From contig JBMNLP010000001.1 of assembly GCA_050952845.1 (NCBI GenBank), positions 806,001 to 870,000 of the forward strand: a DNA stretch of 64,000 bases, read 5' to 3'. Source of the stretch: JAGVSV01 sp050952845. GTDB lineage: Bacteria; Bacillota; Clostridia; Christensenellales; Aristaeellaceae. Both the position numbers and the translations under genes were made by a program. Under the pieces are notes generated by a model that did not search any database, was not told the DNA's origin, and was given only the letters and a program-made list of their open reading frames with translations. Within the stretch, counting starts at the first letter, position 1. Each line of letters starts with the position of its first letter. Shown piece by piece: positions 55,040 through 63,587 of this stretch.

Positions 55040-55905
55040 AACGCATCCTTATTACTGGTGCTAACAGCTACATTGGCACTTCGGTCGAGAAATATCTTGC
55101 CCAATGGCCGGATCAGTATCATGTCGATACAATTGATATGATTGATGGTTCCTGGCGGGAAAAGAGTTTTGCTGGTTATGACAGTGTGTTTCATGTAGCA
55201 GGGATTGCACATATCAGTATCAAAAAACTCAATGAAGAGCAAAAAAGAAACTATTGGGCAGTCAATGCGGAGTTGCCCGTTGAAGTTGCAAAAAGTGCGA
55301 AACGAGATGGCGTCACACAGTTTATTTTTCTTAGCAGCGTTAGTGTTTATGGTCAAGAGGGAAATCTTTGTAGTTCATTTGTGATAAGCGAGGATACACC
55401 ACTAAAACCAAAGGGCATATATGGTGAAAGCAAATTGGCAGCAGAGAAAGGGTTAGCCATATTGAGAGATAGCCGCTTTAAGGTATGCATTGTTCGTCCG
55501 CCGATGATATATGGTCCCGGCTGCAAGGGGAATTACCAAACTTTATCAGAATATGCAAAAAAAATGCCATTATTTCCAAATTACCGGAACGAAAGATCTA
55601 TGCTGTTTATTCACAATCTCTCGCCCTTTATAAAGCGCTTACTTGATGATTGTTCAGAAGGGACATATCATCCTCATAATAAGGAGTATGTGTGCACAAG
55701 CGATATGGTGAAAGCGGTTTCTAACGCACATGGGAAAAACATTTTTACTACGCGCATGTTGAACCCGCTTATATTACTGACTAACTTACCTGTCATTCGT
55801 AAGGTGTTTGGCTCACTCGTTTTTGACACAGCAATTGCAACGGTGTGTGACACATATGATTTTGTTACTTCTATTGAAATTACAGAAGGAAAGAGAGTCA
55901 TATGA
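55036..55905 (+). CDS. NAD-dependent epimerase/4-reductase (SDR)
   Basis: 289 residues. Glycine motif ILITGANSYIGTSV (4-17), FHVAGIAHIS, active-site SSVSVYG (about 97-103) with YGESKLAAEKG (Tyr-x-x-x-Lys, about 135-145). It resembles WbpV/WreQ-type 4-reductases that finish UDP-QuiNAc from the WbpM product. That fits the WbpM homologue and phosphoglycosyl transferase in the same operon. Starts overlapping the transferase stop and ends overlapping the next glycosyltransferase. Confidence 0.82.
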   Translation: MKRILITGANSYIGTSVEKYLAQWPDQYHVDTIDMIDGSWREKSFAGYDSVFHVAGIAHISIKKLNEEQKRNYWAVNAELPVEVAKSAKRDGVTQFIFLSSVSVYGQEGNLCSSFVISEDTPLKPKGIYGESKLAAEKGLAILRDSRFKVCIVRPPMIYGPGCKGNYQTLSEYAKKMPLFPNYRNERSMLFIHNLSPFIKRLLDDCSEGTYHPHNKEYVCTSDMVKAVSNAHGKNIFTTRMLNPLILLTNLPVIRKVFGSLVFDTAIATVCDTYDFVTSIEITEGKRVI

Positions 55906-57131
55906 AAAAGTACGATTTTATCTTTATTTGCCAGTACTTTTATCCAGAATATGTTTCTTCGGCAACACTGCCATTTGATACAGCTGAGTATCTTGTGAGT
56001 AATAGTTACTCTGTAAAAGTTTTATGTGGATATCCGAAGGAATACACGCTGGATAATGAAGTGCCTTTAGAAGAAACGATTTCTGGTATTGATATTAAAC
56101 GTGTGAAGTATGTTCAGTTAAAGCGAAGTAATGTGTTTGGCCGTATTATAAATTTCGCTTCTTTTTTCGTTGCTATTTTATTTAGAATAGGCCAACTTAA
56201 AAACTGCCGCAGTATCATCGTATATTCGAATCCGCCACTTATTCCACTAATTGCCGCATGGGCAAAAATGCTTTTCGGTGTAAAGATAATTTTTATTTGC
56301 TATGATATTTATCCCGAAATAGCCATTAAAGCTGGATCGACTAATAGAAACAGTATTATGGCAAAAGCAATGCGATGGATTAATCAAGTGCTGTATCCAA
56401 GAACAGACTTGGTCATTACACTGTCTGAAGACATGAAAATGTTCCTTCTGCAAAATCGCGAGATAGGGGGAAATATTGTAGTTATTCCAAATTGGCATGA
56501 AGACAAAGGTGAAAACATTCTGTTACAGAATGCGAATCAATCACTTAAAAATCAAACGTTTATTGTATCATATTTAGGGAATATGGGTCTCCTTCAGGAC
56601 ATGGATACAATACTGGATGCAGCGATTGTTTTGAAAGATAATAATCAAATACGGTTTCTATTTGCGGGACATGGCTCAAAGAAAGAATGGATAGAATCTG
56701 AAATAAAACGATTAGACTTGCATAATGTCGTCTGCGAAGGCTTCCTTCATGGTGAAGATTATCTGAATGCTCTTCGCAAGAGTAATTGCTGTTTAGTGAG
56801 TCTGATTCCAGGAGTAACTGATTTTTGTTCGCCGAGCAAGATATATGCATATATGATGATGGGAAAGCCAAATGTTGCAATTATGGATTCTTGTCAATTA
56901 TCAAACGAAATCGTACAGGAACAGGCAGGGGTGCACATCAAAAACGGGGATGCGCAAAGCTTGGTGAATTTTTTAATCAAGGCAAAAGCTGAGCCGAATT
57001 TGACTAAAAAAATGGGATTAAATGCAAGGAAGTTATATGAAACAAAATATTCAAAGCAAGTATGCATGAGTGAATATTGGACGACAATAAAGTCGTTAAT
57101 GAAAGATGTCAAAGCAAGTGAAATCATGTAA
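55902..57131 (+). CDS. Glycosyltransferase family 4, WbuB-like
   Basis: 409 residues, GT-B fold. YFYPEYVSSATLPFDTAEYLV (about 13-33) and FGVKIIFICYDIYPEIAIKAG (about 120-140) in the N-terminal domain; YLGNMGLLQDMDTILDAA (about 222-239) and the C-terminal SPSKIYAYMMMGKPNVAIMD (about 307-326) in the donor-binding domain. The 'YDIYPE' motif resembles WbuB-type N-acetyl-fucosamine or QuiNAc-linked transferases. It adds a second sugar to the lipid-linked chain. Codon usage is AT-rich. Confidence 0.85.
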   Translation: MKKYDFIFICQYFYPEYVSSATLPFDTAEYLVSNSYSVKVLCGYPKEYTLDNEVPLEETISGIDIKRVKYVQLKRSNVFGRIINFASFFVAILFRIGQLKNCRSIIVYSNPPLIPLIAAWAKMLFGVKIIFICYDIYPEIAIKAGSTNRNSIMAKAMRWINQVLYPRTDLVITLSEDMKMFLLQNREIGGNIVVIPNWHEDKGENILLQNANQSLKNQTFIVSYLGNMGLLQDMDTILDAAIVLKDNNQIRFLFAGHGSKKEWIESEIKRLDLHNVVCEGFLHGEDYLNALRKSNCCLVSLIPGVTDFCSPSKIYAYMMMGKPNVAIMDSCQLSNEIVQEQAGVHIKNGDAQSLVNFLIKAKAEPNLTKKMGLNARKLYETKYSKQVCMSEYWTTIKSLMKDVKASEIM

Positions 57132-57170
57132 AATTCAACATAGAGAAGACACTTTAAGGAGGAATCAACT

Positions 57171-58304
57171 GTGAGCAGAGAATATCAAGTGTGTACCAAT
57201 TGTGTAATGGACACTACGGATTCAGTCATTGTTTTTGATGAACAAGGAAGATGTGACCATTGTAATAATTTTTATAACAATATTTTGCCTAATTGGCATC
57301 CAGATGAAAATAGTATGCAGGAGCTATTATCTATCGTTGAAAAGATAAAGTCAGATTGTAAGGACAAAGAATACGACTGCATTATTGGTATATCAGGTGG
57401 AGTGGATAGTTCCTATCTTGCTTATTATGCTAAAGAAGTTTTGGGCTTAAGGCCTCTTTTGTATGCAGTTGATATTGGATGGAACTTGGATGTTGCCAAC
57501 AGCAATGTCAGAAAAATTGCTGATGGAATAGATGCTAAACTGATCACAGAGGCACTGAACAAAGAAGAAGTGCGCGCTTTACAGTTAGCGTATTTTAAGT
57601 CACAAGTACCCTACCAAGATACAGTACAAGATCATTTAATTTTCGCTTCACTATATCGTTACGCAATAAATCGAGGGATAAAATATGTTTTGACAGGTGC
57701 TAATTACTCTACTGAATGTGTGCGTGAACCAATCGAATGGGTTTATCAAAATGATCTTCGGCAGATAAAAGACATATATCATCGTTTCGGAACGATTAGA
57801 CTGAAGACGCTTCCTTTTTGTGGCATGTTTAAGTATCGATTATATTATCCGATTATAAAAGGCATGCGCGTAATAAAACCACTCAATCTTATTTCTTACC
57901 TTAAGGAAGATGTTATTCGTACTTTAGAAGAACGTTTTGGCTGGGAACGGTATAAAAACAAACATTATGAAAGCCGTTTTACCAGGTTCTATGAAGGCTA
58001 CTGGCTTATTAAAAAATTTAATTACGACAAACGCAAAGCCCATTTTTCCAGTCTTATTCTTACAGGTCAATTGGATAGGGAAGAGGCGCTCCGCATTATA
58101 GCCGAACCACCATATCCTGAAGAAGAAGCAATGGAAGATATGCGCATTATATGTGAAGACATGGGAATTACTGTCAAAGAATTTAAGCAGCTGATGGCAG
58201 GCGAGAACAAAACCTACAAAGACTATAAGAATTCAGCTTGGCTCATTGAATTAGCTGTGAGGGTAGCAAAGTTTTTAGGTGTGGAGAAAAGGAATTTTCG
58301 ATGA
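57171..58304 (+). CDS. N-acetyl sugar amidotransferase (WbpG/PseA type)
   Basis: 377 residues. N-terminal zinc-binding CTNCVMD...CDHC (C8, C11, about C29, C32), PP-loop ATPase motif DCIIGISGGVDSSYLAYYA (about 70-88), and YVLTGANYSTECVREP (about 169-184). Such enzymes turn a sugar keto or carboxyl group into an amidine or amide with ammonia, and in other clusters rely on adjacent HisH/HisF-like subunits for ammonia. None is adjacent within this window, so it may take free ammonia or have its partner beyond the edge. Starts GTG 57171 with AAGGAGG. Confidence 0.88.
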   Translation: MSREYQVCTNCVMDTTDSVIVFDEQGRCDHCNNFYNNILPNWHPDENSMQELLSIVEKIKSDCKDKEYDCIIGISGGVDSSYLAYYAKEVLGLRPLLYAVDIGWNLDVANSNVRKIADGIDAKLITEALNKEEVRALQLAYFKSQVPYQDTVQDHLIFASLYRYAINRGIKYVLTGANYSTECVREPIEWVYQNDLRQIKDIYHRFGTIRLKTLPFCGMFKYRLYYPIIKGMRVIKPLNLISYLKEDVIRTLEERFGWERYKNKHYESRFTRFYEGYWLIKKFNYDKRKAHFSSLILTGQLDREEALRIIAEPPYPEEEAMEDMRIICEDMGITVKEFKQLMAGENKTYKDYKNSAWLIELAVRVAKFLGVEKRNFR

Positions 58305-58389
58305 GTTAAGAGCATGTGTTAAAATTAGTAGCTAAATTTCTTATCACTTTACCACATATATTACATGAAACAAAGAAAGGATGTAGAAT

Positions 58390-59703
58390 ATGACAGTATT
58401 GTATGATGATCTAATTGAAAAACGGGAGAAACTCTCTGTTGTGGGACTTGGGTACGTTGGAATGCCGATTGCTGTTGCTTTTGCTCAAAAGATTGATGTT
58501 ATCGGTTTTGACATAAATCAGCAAAAAATTGAAGTCTATAAACAAGGAAAGGATCCAACCAATGAAGTAGGAGACGAAGTCATCTCTAAAACCACAGTGC
58601 AGTTTACAGCCGATGCGACCGACCTAAAGAAGGCAAGGTTTCATATCGTTGCAGTTCCTACGCCGGTGCGAGATGATCACACTCCGGATTTGACACCGGT
58701 TATCTCAGCTAGCAAAACCTTAGGCCAAAATCTGCTGCCCGGTAGCATTGTGGTGTATGAATCCACAGTATACCCTGGTGTGACGGAGGATATTTGCGTA
58801 CCAATCTTGGAAAAGGAATCCGGTCTTGTTTGTGGGGTGGATTTTAAGGTGGGCTATTCACCGGAACGCATTAACCCCGGTGATAAAGTGCACCGGCTGG
58901 AAACCATCGTTAAAGTAGTTGCCGCTATGGATGAAGAAAGCTTGGATACTGTTGCAAAAGTATATGAGTTGGTAGTAGACGCAGGGGTATACCGAGCGGC
59001 ATCCATCAAGGTGGCAGAGGCTGCCAAGGTTATCGAAAACAGCCAGAGGGATATCAATATCGCATTTATGAATGAACTGTCTATCATTTTTAATAAACTT
59101 AACATTGATACCAAATCCGTACTAGAGGCTGCTGGAACTAAATGGAATTTCCTCAAATTTACTCCAGGTCTAGTGGGTGGGCACTGCATAGGTGTAGATC
59201 CCTATTATTTGACATATAAGGCAGAGCAAGTAGGCTACCACAGCCAGATCATTCTTGCTGGTCGGCGCATAAATGATGACATGGGGCGATATGTGGCGGA
59301 GAATGTGATCAAGTATCTCATCCGGGCAGATCGCCAGGTCAAGGGAGCCAAAGTGGCTATCTTAGGTTTCACCTTTAAGGAGAATTGCCCAGATACACGT
59401 AATACCCGGGTAATTGATGTCTATAAGGAGTTGCAAGAGTATGGAATCACTCCGCTGGTTGCAGACCCTCAGGCCGATGTGAGCGAAACTCTGCATGAAT
59501 ACGGTATTGAATTAGTAGATATGGATTGTATTAAGGACATGGATGCAGTAGTATTGGCAGTAGCACATGATGAGTTTAAGGGTATGAATATTCGACGTAT
59601 AAACACTTTCTTTAACCAAGGACAGAAGGTATTGTTGGATCTGAAGGGCTTGCTTAACCGGGAAACATTTGAGAAAGCTGGCTACTTGTACTGGAGGTTG
59701 TAG
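58390..59703 (+). CDS. UDP-N-acetyl-hexosamine dehydrogenase (WbpO/TviB type)
   Basis: 437 residues. N-terminal NAD domain SVVGLGYVGMPIAVAFAQ (about 16-33), middle VAVPTPV, catalytic-region GGHCIGVDPYYLTYKAEQVG (about 259-278, active-site Cys), and C-terminal GFTFKENCPDTRNTRVIDVY (about 321-340). Oxidises C6 of UDP-GlcNAc/GalNAc in two steps to the uronic acid; followed by a WbpP-type epimerase, so UDP-GalNAcA is the likely product. The stop overlaps the next start (TAG/GTG). The 85-bp gap before it holds RBS AAAGGA. Confidence 0.92.
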   Translation: MTVLYDDLIEKREKLSVVGLGYVGMPIAVAFAQKIDVIGFDINQQKIEVYKQGKDPTNEVGDEVISKTTVQFTADATDLKKARFHIVAVPTPVRDDHTPDLTPVISASKTLGQNLLPGSIVVYESTVYPGVTEDICVPILEKESGLVCGVDFKVGYSPERINPGDKVHRLETIVKVVAAMDEESLDTVAKVYELVVDAGVYRAASIKVAEAAKVIENSQRDINIAFMNELSIIFNKLNIDTKSVLEAAGTKWNFLKFTPGLVGGHCIGVDPYYLTYKAEQVGYHSQIILAGRRINDDMGRYVAENVIKYLIRADRQVKGAKVAILGFTFKENCPDTRNTRVIDVYKELQEYGITPLVADPQADVSETLHEYGIELVDMDCIKDMDAVVLAVAHDEFKGMNIRRINTFFNQGQKVLLDLKGLLNRETFEKAGYLYWRL

Positions 59704-60686
59704 TGGTTTATAATTTTCCAAAAGATAGCATATTTCTTGTCACCGGTGGTGCGGGCTTCATCGGTTCGAATCTTTGTGAGGTTTTACTGAAGTTAGGGTA
59801 CATGGTGCGCTGCTTGGATGACTTGTCGAATGGCTTGCAGTCAAATGTAGATATTTTCACTCAAGATCCTAACTATCAGTTTATTCATGGGGACATCAGG
59901 GACTACGAAACCTGCATGATAGCTTGCAAGGATGTTGATTATGTGTTACATCAGGCTGCTTGGGGAAGCGTGCCGCGAAGCATTGAACTGCCCCTTCTCT
60001 ATGAAAGCATCAATGTTGTGGGTACCCTTAATATGCTGGAAGCTTCACGGAAAAACGGCGTAAAAAGATTCGTATATGCTTCATCCAGTTCAGTATATGG
60101 AGATGAACCCAATTTACCTAAAATTGAGGGACGCGAAGGGAATTTGCTGTCCCCCTACGCTTTGACAAAGAGAAGCAATGAAGGCTGGGCAAAACAGTAT
60201 GCTCTCCATTATGGATTAGCTACCTATGGATTGCGGTATTTTAATGTGTTTGGAAAAAGGCAGAACCCAAACTCAGCATATGCCGCTGTTATTCCAAAGT
60301 TTATCAATTGCATGATGAACGGCGAGGATATAACTATTTATGGAGATGGCACTCAGAGTCGCGATTTTACATTTATAGACAATGTTGTGCACGCAAATTT
60401 GCTGGCTTGTCTAGCCTCGGAAAAGCATGCGGGTCTTTCGTTCAATGTTGCGTGTGGTGAGCAGATTACTCTATTGCAACTGATAGATGAGCTACGAAAT
60501 CTGCTGGATTTCTCTGGAGGAATTAAGTTTTTCTCTAAAAGGAGAGGAGATATTCTGCACAGCAATGCTGATTTTAGCCTTGCAAAGGAGAAATTAGGGT
60601 TTCAACCCATATGTTATTTTATAGATGGTATACAGAAAACAGTTGAGTGGTATGCTAAGCAAAGGCGTTGTTATCATAGCAAATGA
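59703..60686 (+). CDS. UDP-N-acetylglucosamine 4-epimerase (WbpP/TviC type)
   Basis: 327 residues. FLVTGGAGFIGSNLCEVLLK (about 11-30), VLHQAAWGSVPRSIE (about 82-96), ASSSSVYGDEPNLPK (about 124-138) with YALTKRSNEGWA (Tyr-x-x-x-Lys), GLRYFNVFGKRQNPNSAYAAVIPKF (about 178-202). Interconverts UDP-GlcNAc and UDP-GalNAc, or their uronic acids. Functions with the preceding dehydrogenase to give UDP-GalNAcA. Starts with GTG 59703. Extended SDR length. Confidence 0.92.
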   Translation: MVYNFPKDSIFLVTGGAGFIGSNLCEVLLKLGYMVRCLDDLSNGLQSNVDIFTQDPNYQFIHGDIRDYETCMIACKDVDYVLHQAAWGSVPRSIELPLLYESINVVGTLNMLEASRKNGVKRFVYASSSSVYGDEPNLPKIEGREGNLLSPYALTKRSNEGWAKQYALHYGLATYGLRYFNVFGKRQNPNSAYAAVIPKFINCMMNGEDITIYGDGTQSRDFTFIDNVVHANLLACLASEKHAGLSFNVACGEQITLLQLIDELRNLLDFSGGIKFFSKRRGDILHSNADFSLAKEKLGFQPICYFIDGIQKTVEWYAKQRRCYHSK

Positions 60687-60701
60687 GATTAAGGAACTGA
60701 A

Positions 60702-61898
60702 ATGAAGCTACTACTTGTTGATAATGCACATTTGTTTAAGGATGTTTCGGGATGCTATTATACTCCCAGTATTTATAATGATGATTTTTTTCAGCGATAT
60801 CTGTCGGTTTTTGATTCAGTTCGTTTTGTTGCAAAAGTACGTAAAGTAAATGAAGTTGATTGCCAGAAGATGCTAAAGATAACTGATTCCAGGGTTGAAA
60901 TTCTTGAACTACCGTGGTATTCAGGTACAGTAGATTTGCTTAAAAAAATGCCTATCTTAGTTAGGCTATTTCGAAGATCATTTCAAGGTTGTGCTTGTGC
61001 ATTATTGCGTCTTACGCAAGTTGAAGGCATATTGGCATTTTTACTGGGTTGGGATAGAAAGAAACCAATTGCAGCCGAAATTGTGAACGATCCTGCAGAA
61101 TTGCCTGGTATAAACAAACTAGTGCGTGTAATCCTAGTATGTACACTTAAACTGATACTCAAGCACTGTGTCGGAGTATCCTACGTCACGAAAGGTTATC
61201 TGCAACGAAAATATCCATTCATGATAGATGTGAAATCAAGCAATGCTTCCCGGTTTACAGCTAATTATTCATCAATCGAACTTCGAAGTGATGAAATACT
61301 AGTTCCCCGAAGCAGCATTCCCTTTCCAATTACATTAGTACACTCATCAAATCATATTAGCGGGACGGGCAAAGGGCATATTACCGCAATACATGTTGTT
61401 AAGGAACTAAAAAACAAGGGAATAGAAACAAGGCTAAAATTCTTAGGGGACGGACCTGATGTTGCAACATTTGCTGAGTTAACAAAAGGATTAGGAATTG
61501 AAAAAAATGTCGAATTTGTGGGCCGGTTGTCTAACCGGAAAGACTATCTTGCTGCGTTGGATGAAGGAACTGTCTTTATTTTTCCTTCATTCAGTGAAGG
61601 ACTTCCTCGTGTAATTATTGAAGCCCAAGCAAGAGGACTTCCTTGTGTTGCTAGTCCTGTTGGTGGGATTGTGGAATTGGTTGATAAACCGAATTTGGTG
61701 CCTCCCACCGATATAAACGGTTATGTTGAGCGCATTCTAAAACTATGTACTAATCTAGACTGCTATGTAGAAGCATCAAGGTTCGGAATAGAAATGGCAA
61801 AGAATTTCGAATCAAAAGTGATGCAGAGCAAAAGGTTGGTTTTTTATCAACAACTTTTAAATGCTGTGGAAAGGGAGTATGTTGATGAAGAAATCTAA
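60702..61898 (+). CDS. Glycosyltransferase family 4
   Basis: 398 residues. The C-terminal GT-B domain is clear: KFLGDGPDVATFAELTKGLGIEKNVEFVGRLSNRKDYLAAL (about 244-285), the E-x7-E region FPSFSEGLPRVIIEAQARGLPCVASPVGGIVE (about 291-322). The N-terminal acceptor domain is divergent. Transfers a sugar to the growing repeat unit. It is AT-rich. Its end overlaps the hexapeptide acetyltransferase start by 14 bp. Confidence 0.85.
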   Translation: MKLLLVDNAHLFKDVSGCYYTPSIYNDDFFQRYLSVFDSVRFVAKVRKVNEVDCQKMLKITDSRVEILELPWYSGTVDLLKKMPILVRLFRRSFQGCACALLRLTQVEGILAFLLGWDRKKPIAAEIVNDPAELPGINKLVRVILVCTLKLILKHCVGVSYVTKGYLQRKYPFMIDVKSSNASRFTANYSSIELRSDEILVPRSSIPFPITLVHSSNHISGTGKGHITAIHVVKELKNKGIETRLKFLGDGPDVATFAELTKGLGIEKNVEFVGRLSNRKDYLAALDEGTVFIFPSFSEGLPRVIIEAQARGLPCVASPVGGIVELVDKPNLVPPTDINGYVERILKLCTNLDCYVEASRFGIEMAKNFESKVMQSKRLVFYQQLLNAVEREYVDEEI

Positions 61899-62400
61899 AC
61901 AAGAAACAGTCGCCTTGCGTGATTGTTTTAGGAATGAGATTCCTGGAAACGTGGTAAAGAAAGTGCTTCATTTGCTGTTTAGTCCTCAATTTTCTGCTGT
62001 ATTTCTTGTAAGAATGTTTCTAAACTCAAAACTAAAAATTGTATCGATAATCCTTGGAAGAAGACTTGCAAAGAAATACGGAATTTTTATTTCGGAAACA
62101 ACTGAGATTGGTATAGGGTTGAAACTTCCTCATCCAACGGGAATTGTGTTTGGGCGTAGTGTAGTAATCGGAAAGAACTGTACAGTATTTCAGCAAGTCA
62201 CCTTAGGCTCCAATAATGTTTTTGATGAGGATGAGCAACAGCCTTCTGTTGGTAATAACTGCGTGTTAGGTGCGGGAGCTAAAGTTTTGGGAGGAATTGT
62301 TTTGGGAAACAATACTACAATTGGAGCGAATGCTGTTGTGTTAGTTTCAACCGATGATAACTCCACCTATGCTGGGGTTCCTGCAGGAAGGATAGGTTAG
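61885..62400 (+). CDS. Serine acetyltransferase-like hexapeptide acyltransferase
   Basis: 171 residues from ATG 61885 (AAGGGAG at eight bases); ATG 61879 is also possible. Left-handed beta-helix hexapeptides: IGIGLKLPHPTGIVFGRSVVIGKNCTVFQQVTLGS (about 73-107) and VGNNCVLGAGAKVLGGIVLGNNTTIGANAVVL (about 119-150). The H-P-T-G and Q-Q-V-T-L-G-S motifs match serine O-acetyltransferases, but inside polysaccharide clusters such proteins O-acetylate sugars. Cytosolic. Confidence 0.85.
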   Translation: MKKSKQETVALRDCFRNEIPGNVVKKVLHLLFSPQFSAVFLVRMFLNSKLKIVSIILGRRLAKKYGIFISETTEIGIGLKLPHPTGIVFGRSVVIGKNCTVFQQVTLGSNNVFDEDEQQPSVGNNCVLGAGAKVLGGIVLGNNTTIGANAVVLVSTDDNSTYAGVPAGRIG

Positions 62401-62402
62401 CA

Positions 62403-63569
62403 ATGAAGGTAATGCATGTTGTTCTATGTTGTGAAGCCTATAGGGATGGATGGACTTATCAAGAAAACATAATACCAAAGTACAATGCGCTTGACGGACA
62501 CAATGTAACTGTTGTAACAGTTCAAGAAAATGCAAGCATACAAACAGGAAAAGTGTTTTTGGATGAAAGAGAGAGATATGTTAATGAAGATGGTGTTTGT
62601 ATTTTTAGACTTCGGAAGAAACAGCAACATAATCCCATAGCTAGAAAGTTACGAAGATATTATAATCTTAAACTAACGCTACAAAAAGTACAGCCTAAAA
62701 TTCTGTTTTTGCATGGTATTCAATTTTTGGATATTCATCACGTTATTAGATATGTAAAAAGAAATTCGGTTAGGGTTATTATTGATAGCCACGAGGATTA
62801 TTATAACAGCGCAAGGTCATGGTTTTCCCGGCGGATAGTACACGGCATCCTATGGCGTTGGTGTGCTAAGAGAATAGAGCCATTTGCCGAAGTGATATGG
62901 GGGACACTACCAATACGATGTGACTTCATGGTTGATGTTTACGGAATGCCTCGAGAAAAGGTCAAGTTGTTGGTCATGGGAGCAGAGGACGAGAAAGTTA
63001 AGGTGGCGCTTAGTAGTGAAAGCCGTGGTGAAAAACGTGCTGAATTAGGCATTGATGAAGACAGTTTCGTGATTGTGACAGCAGGAAAGCTGAATGAAGG
63101 AAAAGTCTGTGTAATCAATTTAATGCAGGCGGTCAATCAGTTTTCAGATGCAAACATTCGCTTGGTTTTTGCTGGTTCAGTAGTGCCTAAGCTTCAGAAT
63201 GCATTTAACCAACAGCTTTCTGAACATGTAATAGATGCCGGATGGCAAAATTCTGAAGAACTATATCGTTTAATGGGTATAGCTGACTTGATTGTTTTTC
63301 CAGGATCACACTCGGTGCTTTGGGAACAGGCGATTGCGCTTGGAAAACCTTGTGTATTTCGGAGGTTTGAAGGGATGAGTCATCTGGATCTTGGGGGTAA
63401 TTGCCTATTCATTGAAGATACTTCGACGGAATCTCTTATTGAAACGATCAAGGACCTATATTCTAACCAAGAGAAACTTGCAAGTATGAAATCTGTAGCA
63501 GTAGAGAAAGGTATGCAACGATTCTCTTACCAACGGATTTCGCGCGAATCCATTGCCCCAACTTTATAA
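62403..63569 (+). CDS. Glycosyltransferase family 4-like protein
   Basis: 388 residues. N-terminal MKVMHVVLCCEAYRDGWTYQENIIPKY (1-27) with HNVTVVTV; middle FLHGIQFLDIHHVIRYVKRNSVRVIIDSHEDY (about 99-130); C-terminal VIVTAGKLNEGKVCVINLMQAV (about 224-245), IRLVFAGSV, IADLIVFPGSHSVLWEQAIALGKPCVFRRFEGMSH (about 296-330). GT-B with the E-A-x-A-x-G-x-P donor motif. Adds a sugar or modifies the chain. Starts 2 bp after the previous stop. Confidence 0.8.
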   Translation: MKVMHVVLCCEAYRDGWTYQENIIPKYNALDGHNVTVVTVQENASIQTGKVFLDERERYVNEDGVCIFRLRKKQQHNPIARKLRRYYNLKLTLQKVQPKILFLHGIQFLDIHHVIRYVKRNSVRVIIDSHEDYYNSARSWFSRRIVHGILWRWCAKRIEPFAEVIWGTLPIRCDFMVDVYGMPREKVKLLVMGAEDEKVKVALSSESRGEKRAELGIDEDSFVIVTAGKLNEGKVCVINLMQAVNQFSDANIRLVFAGSVVPKLQNAFNQQLSEHVIDAGWQNSEELYRLMGIADLIVFPGSHSVLWEQAIALGKPCVFRRFEGMSHLDLGGNCLFIEDTSTESLIETIKDLYSNQEKLASMKSVAVEKGMQRFSYQRISRESIAPTL

Positions 63570-63587
63570 GGAGGTTAGTAAACACGC

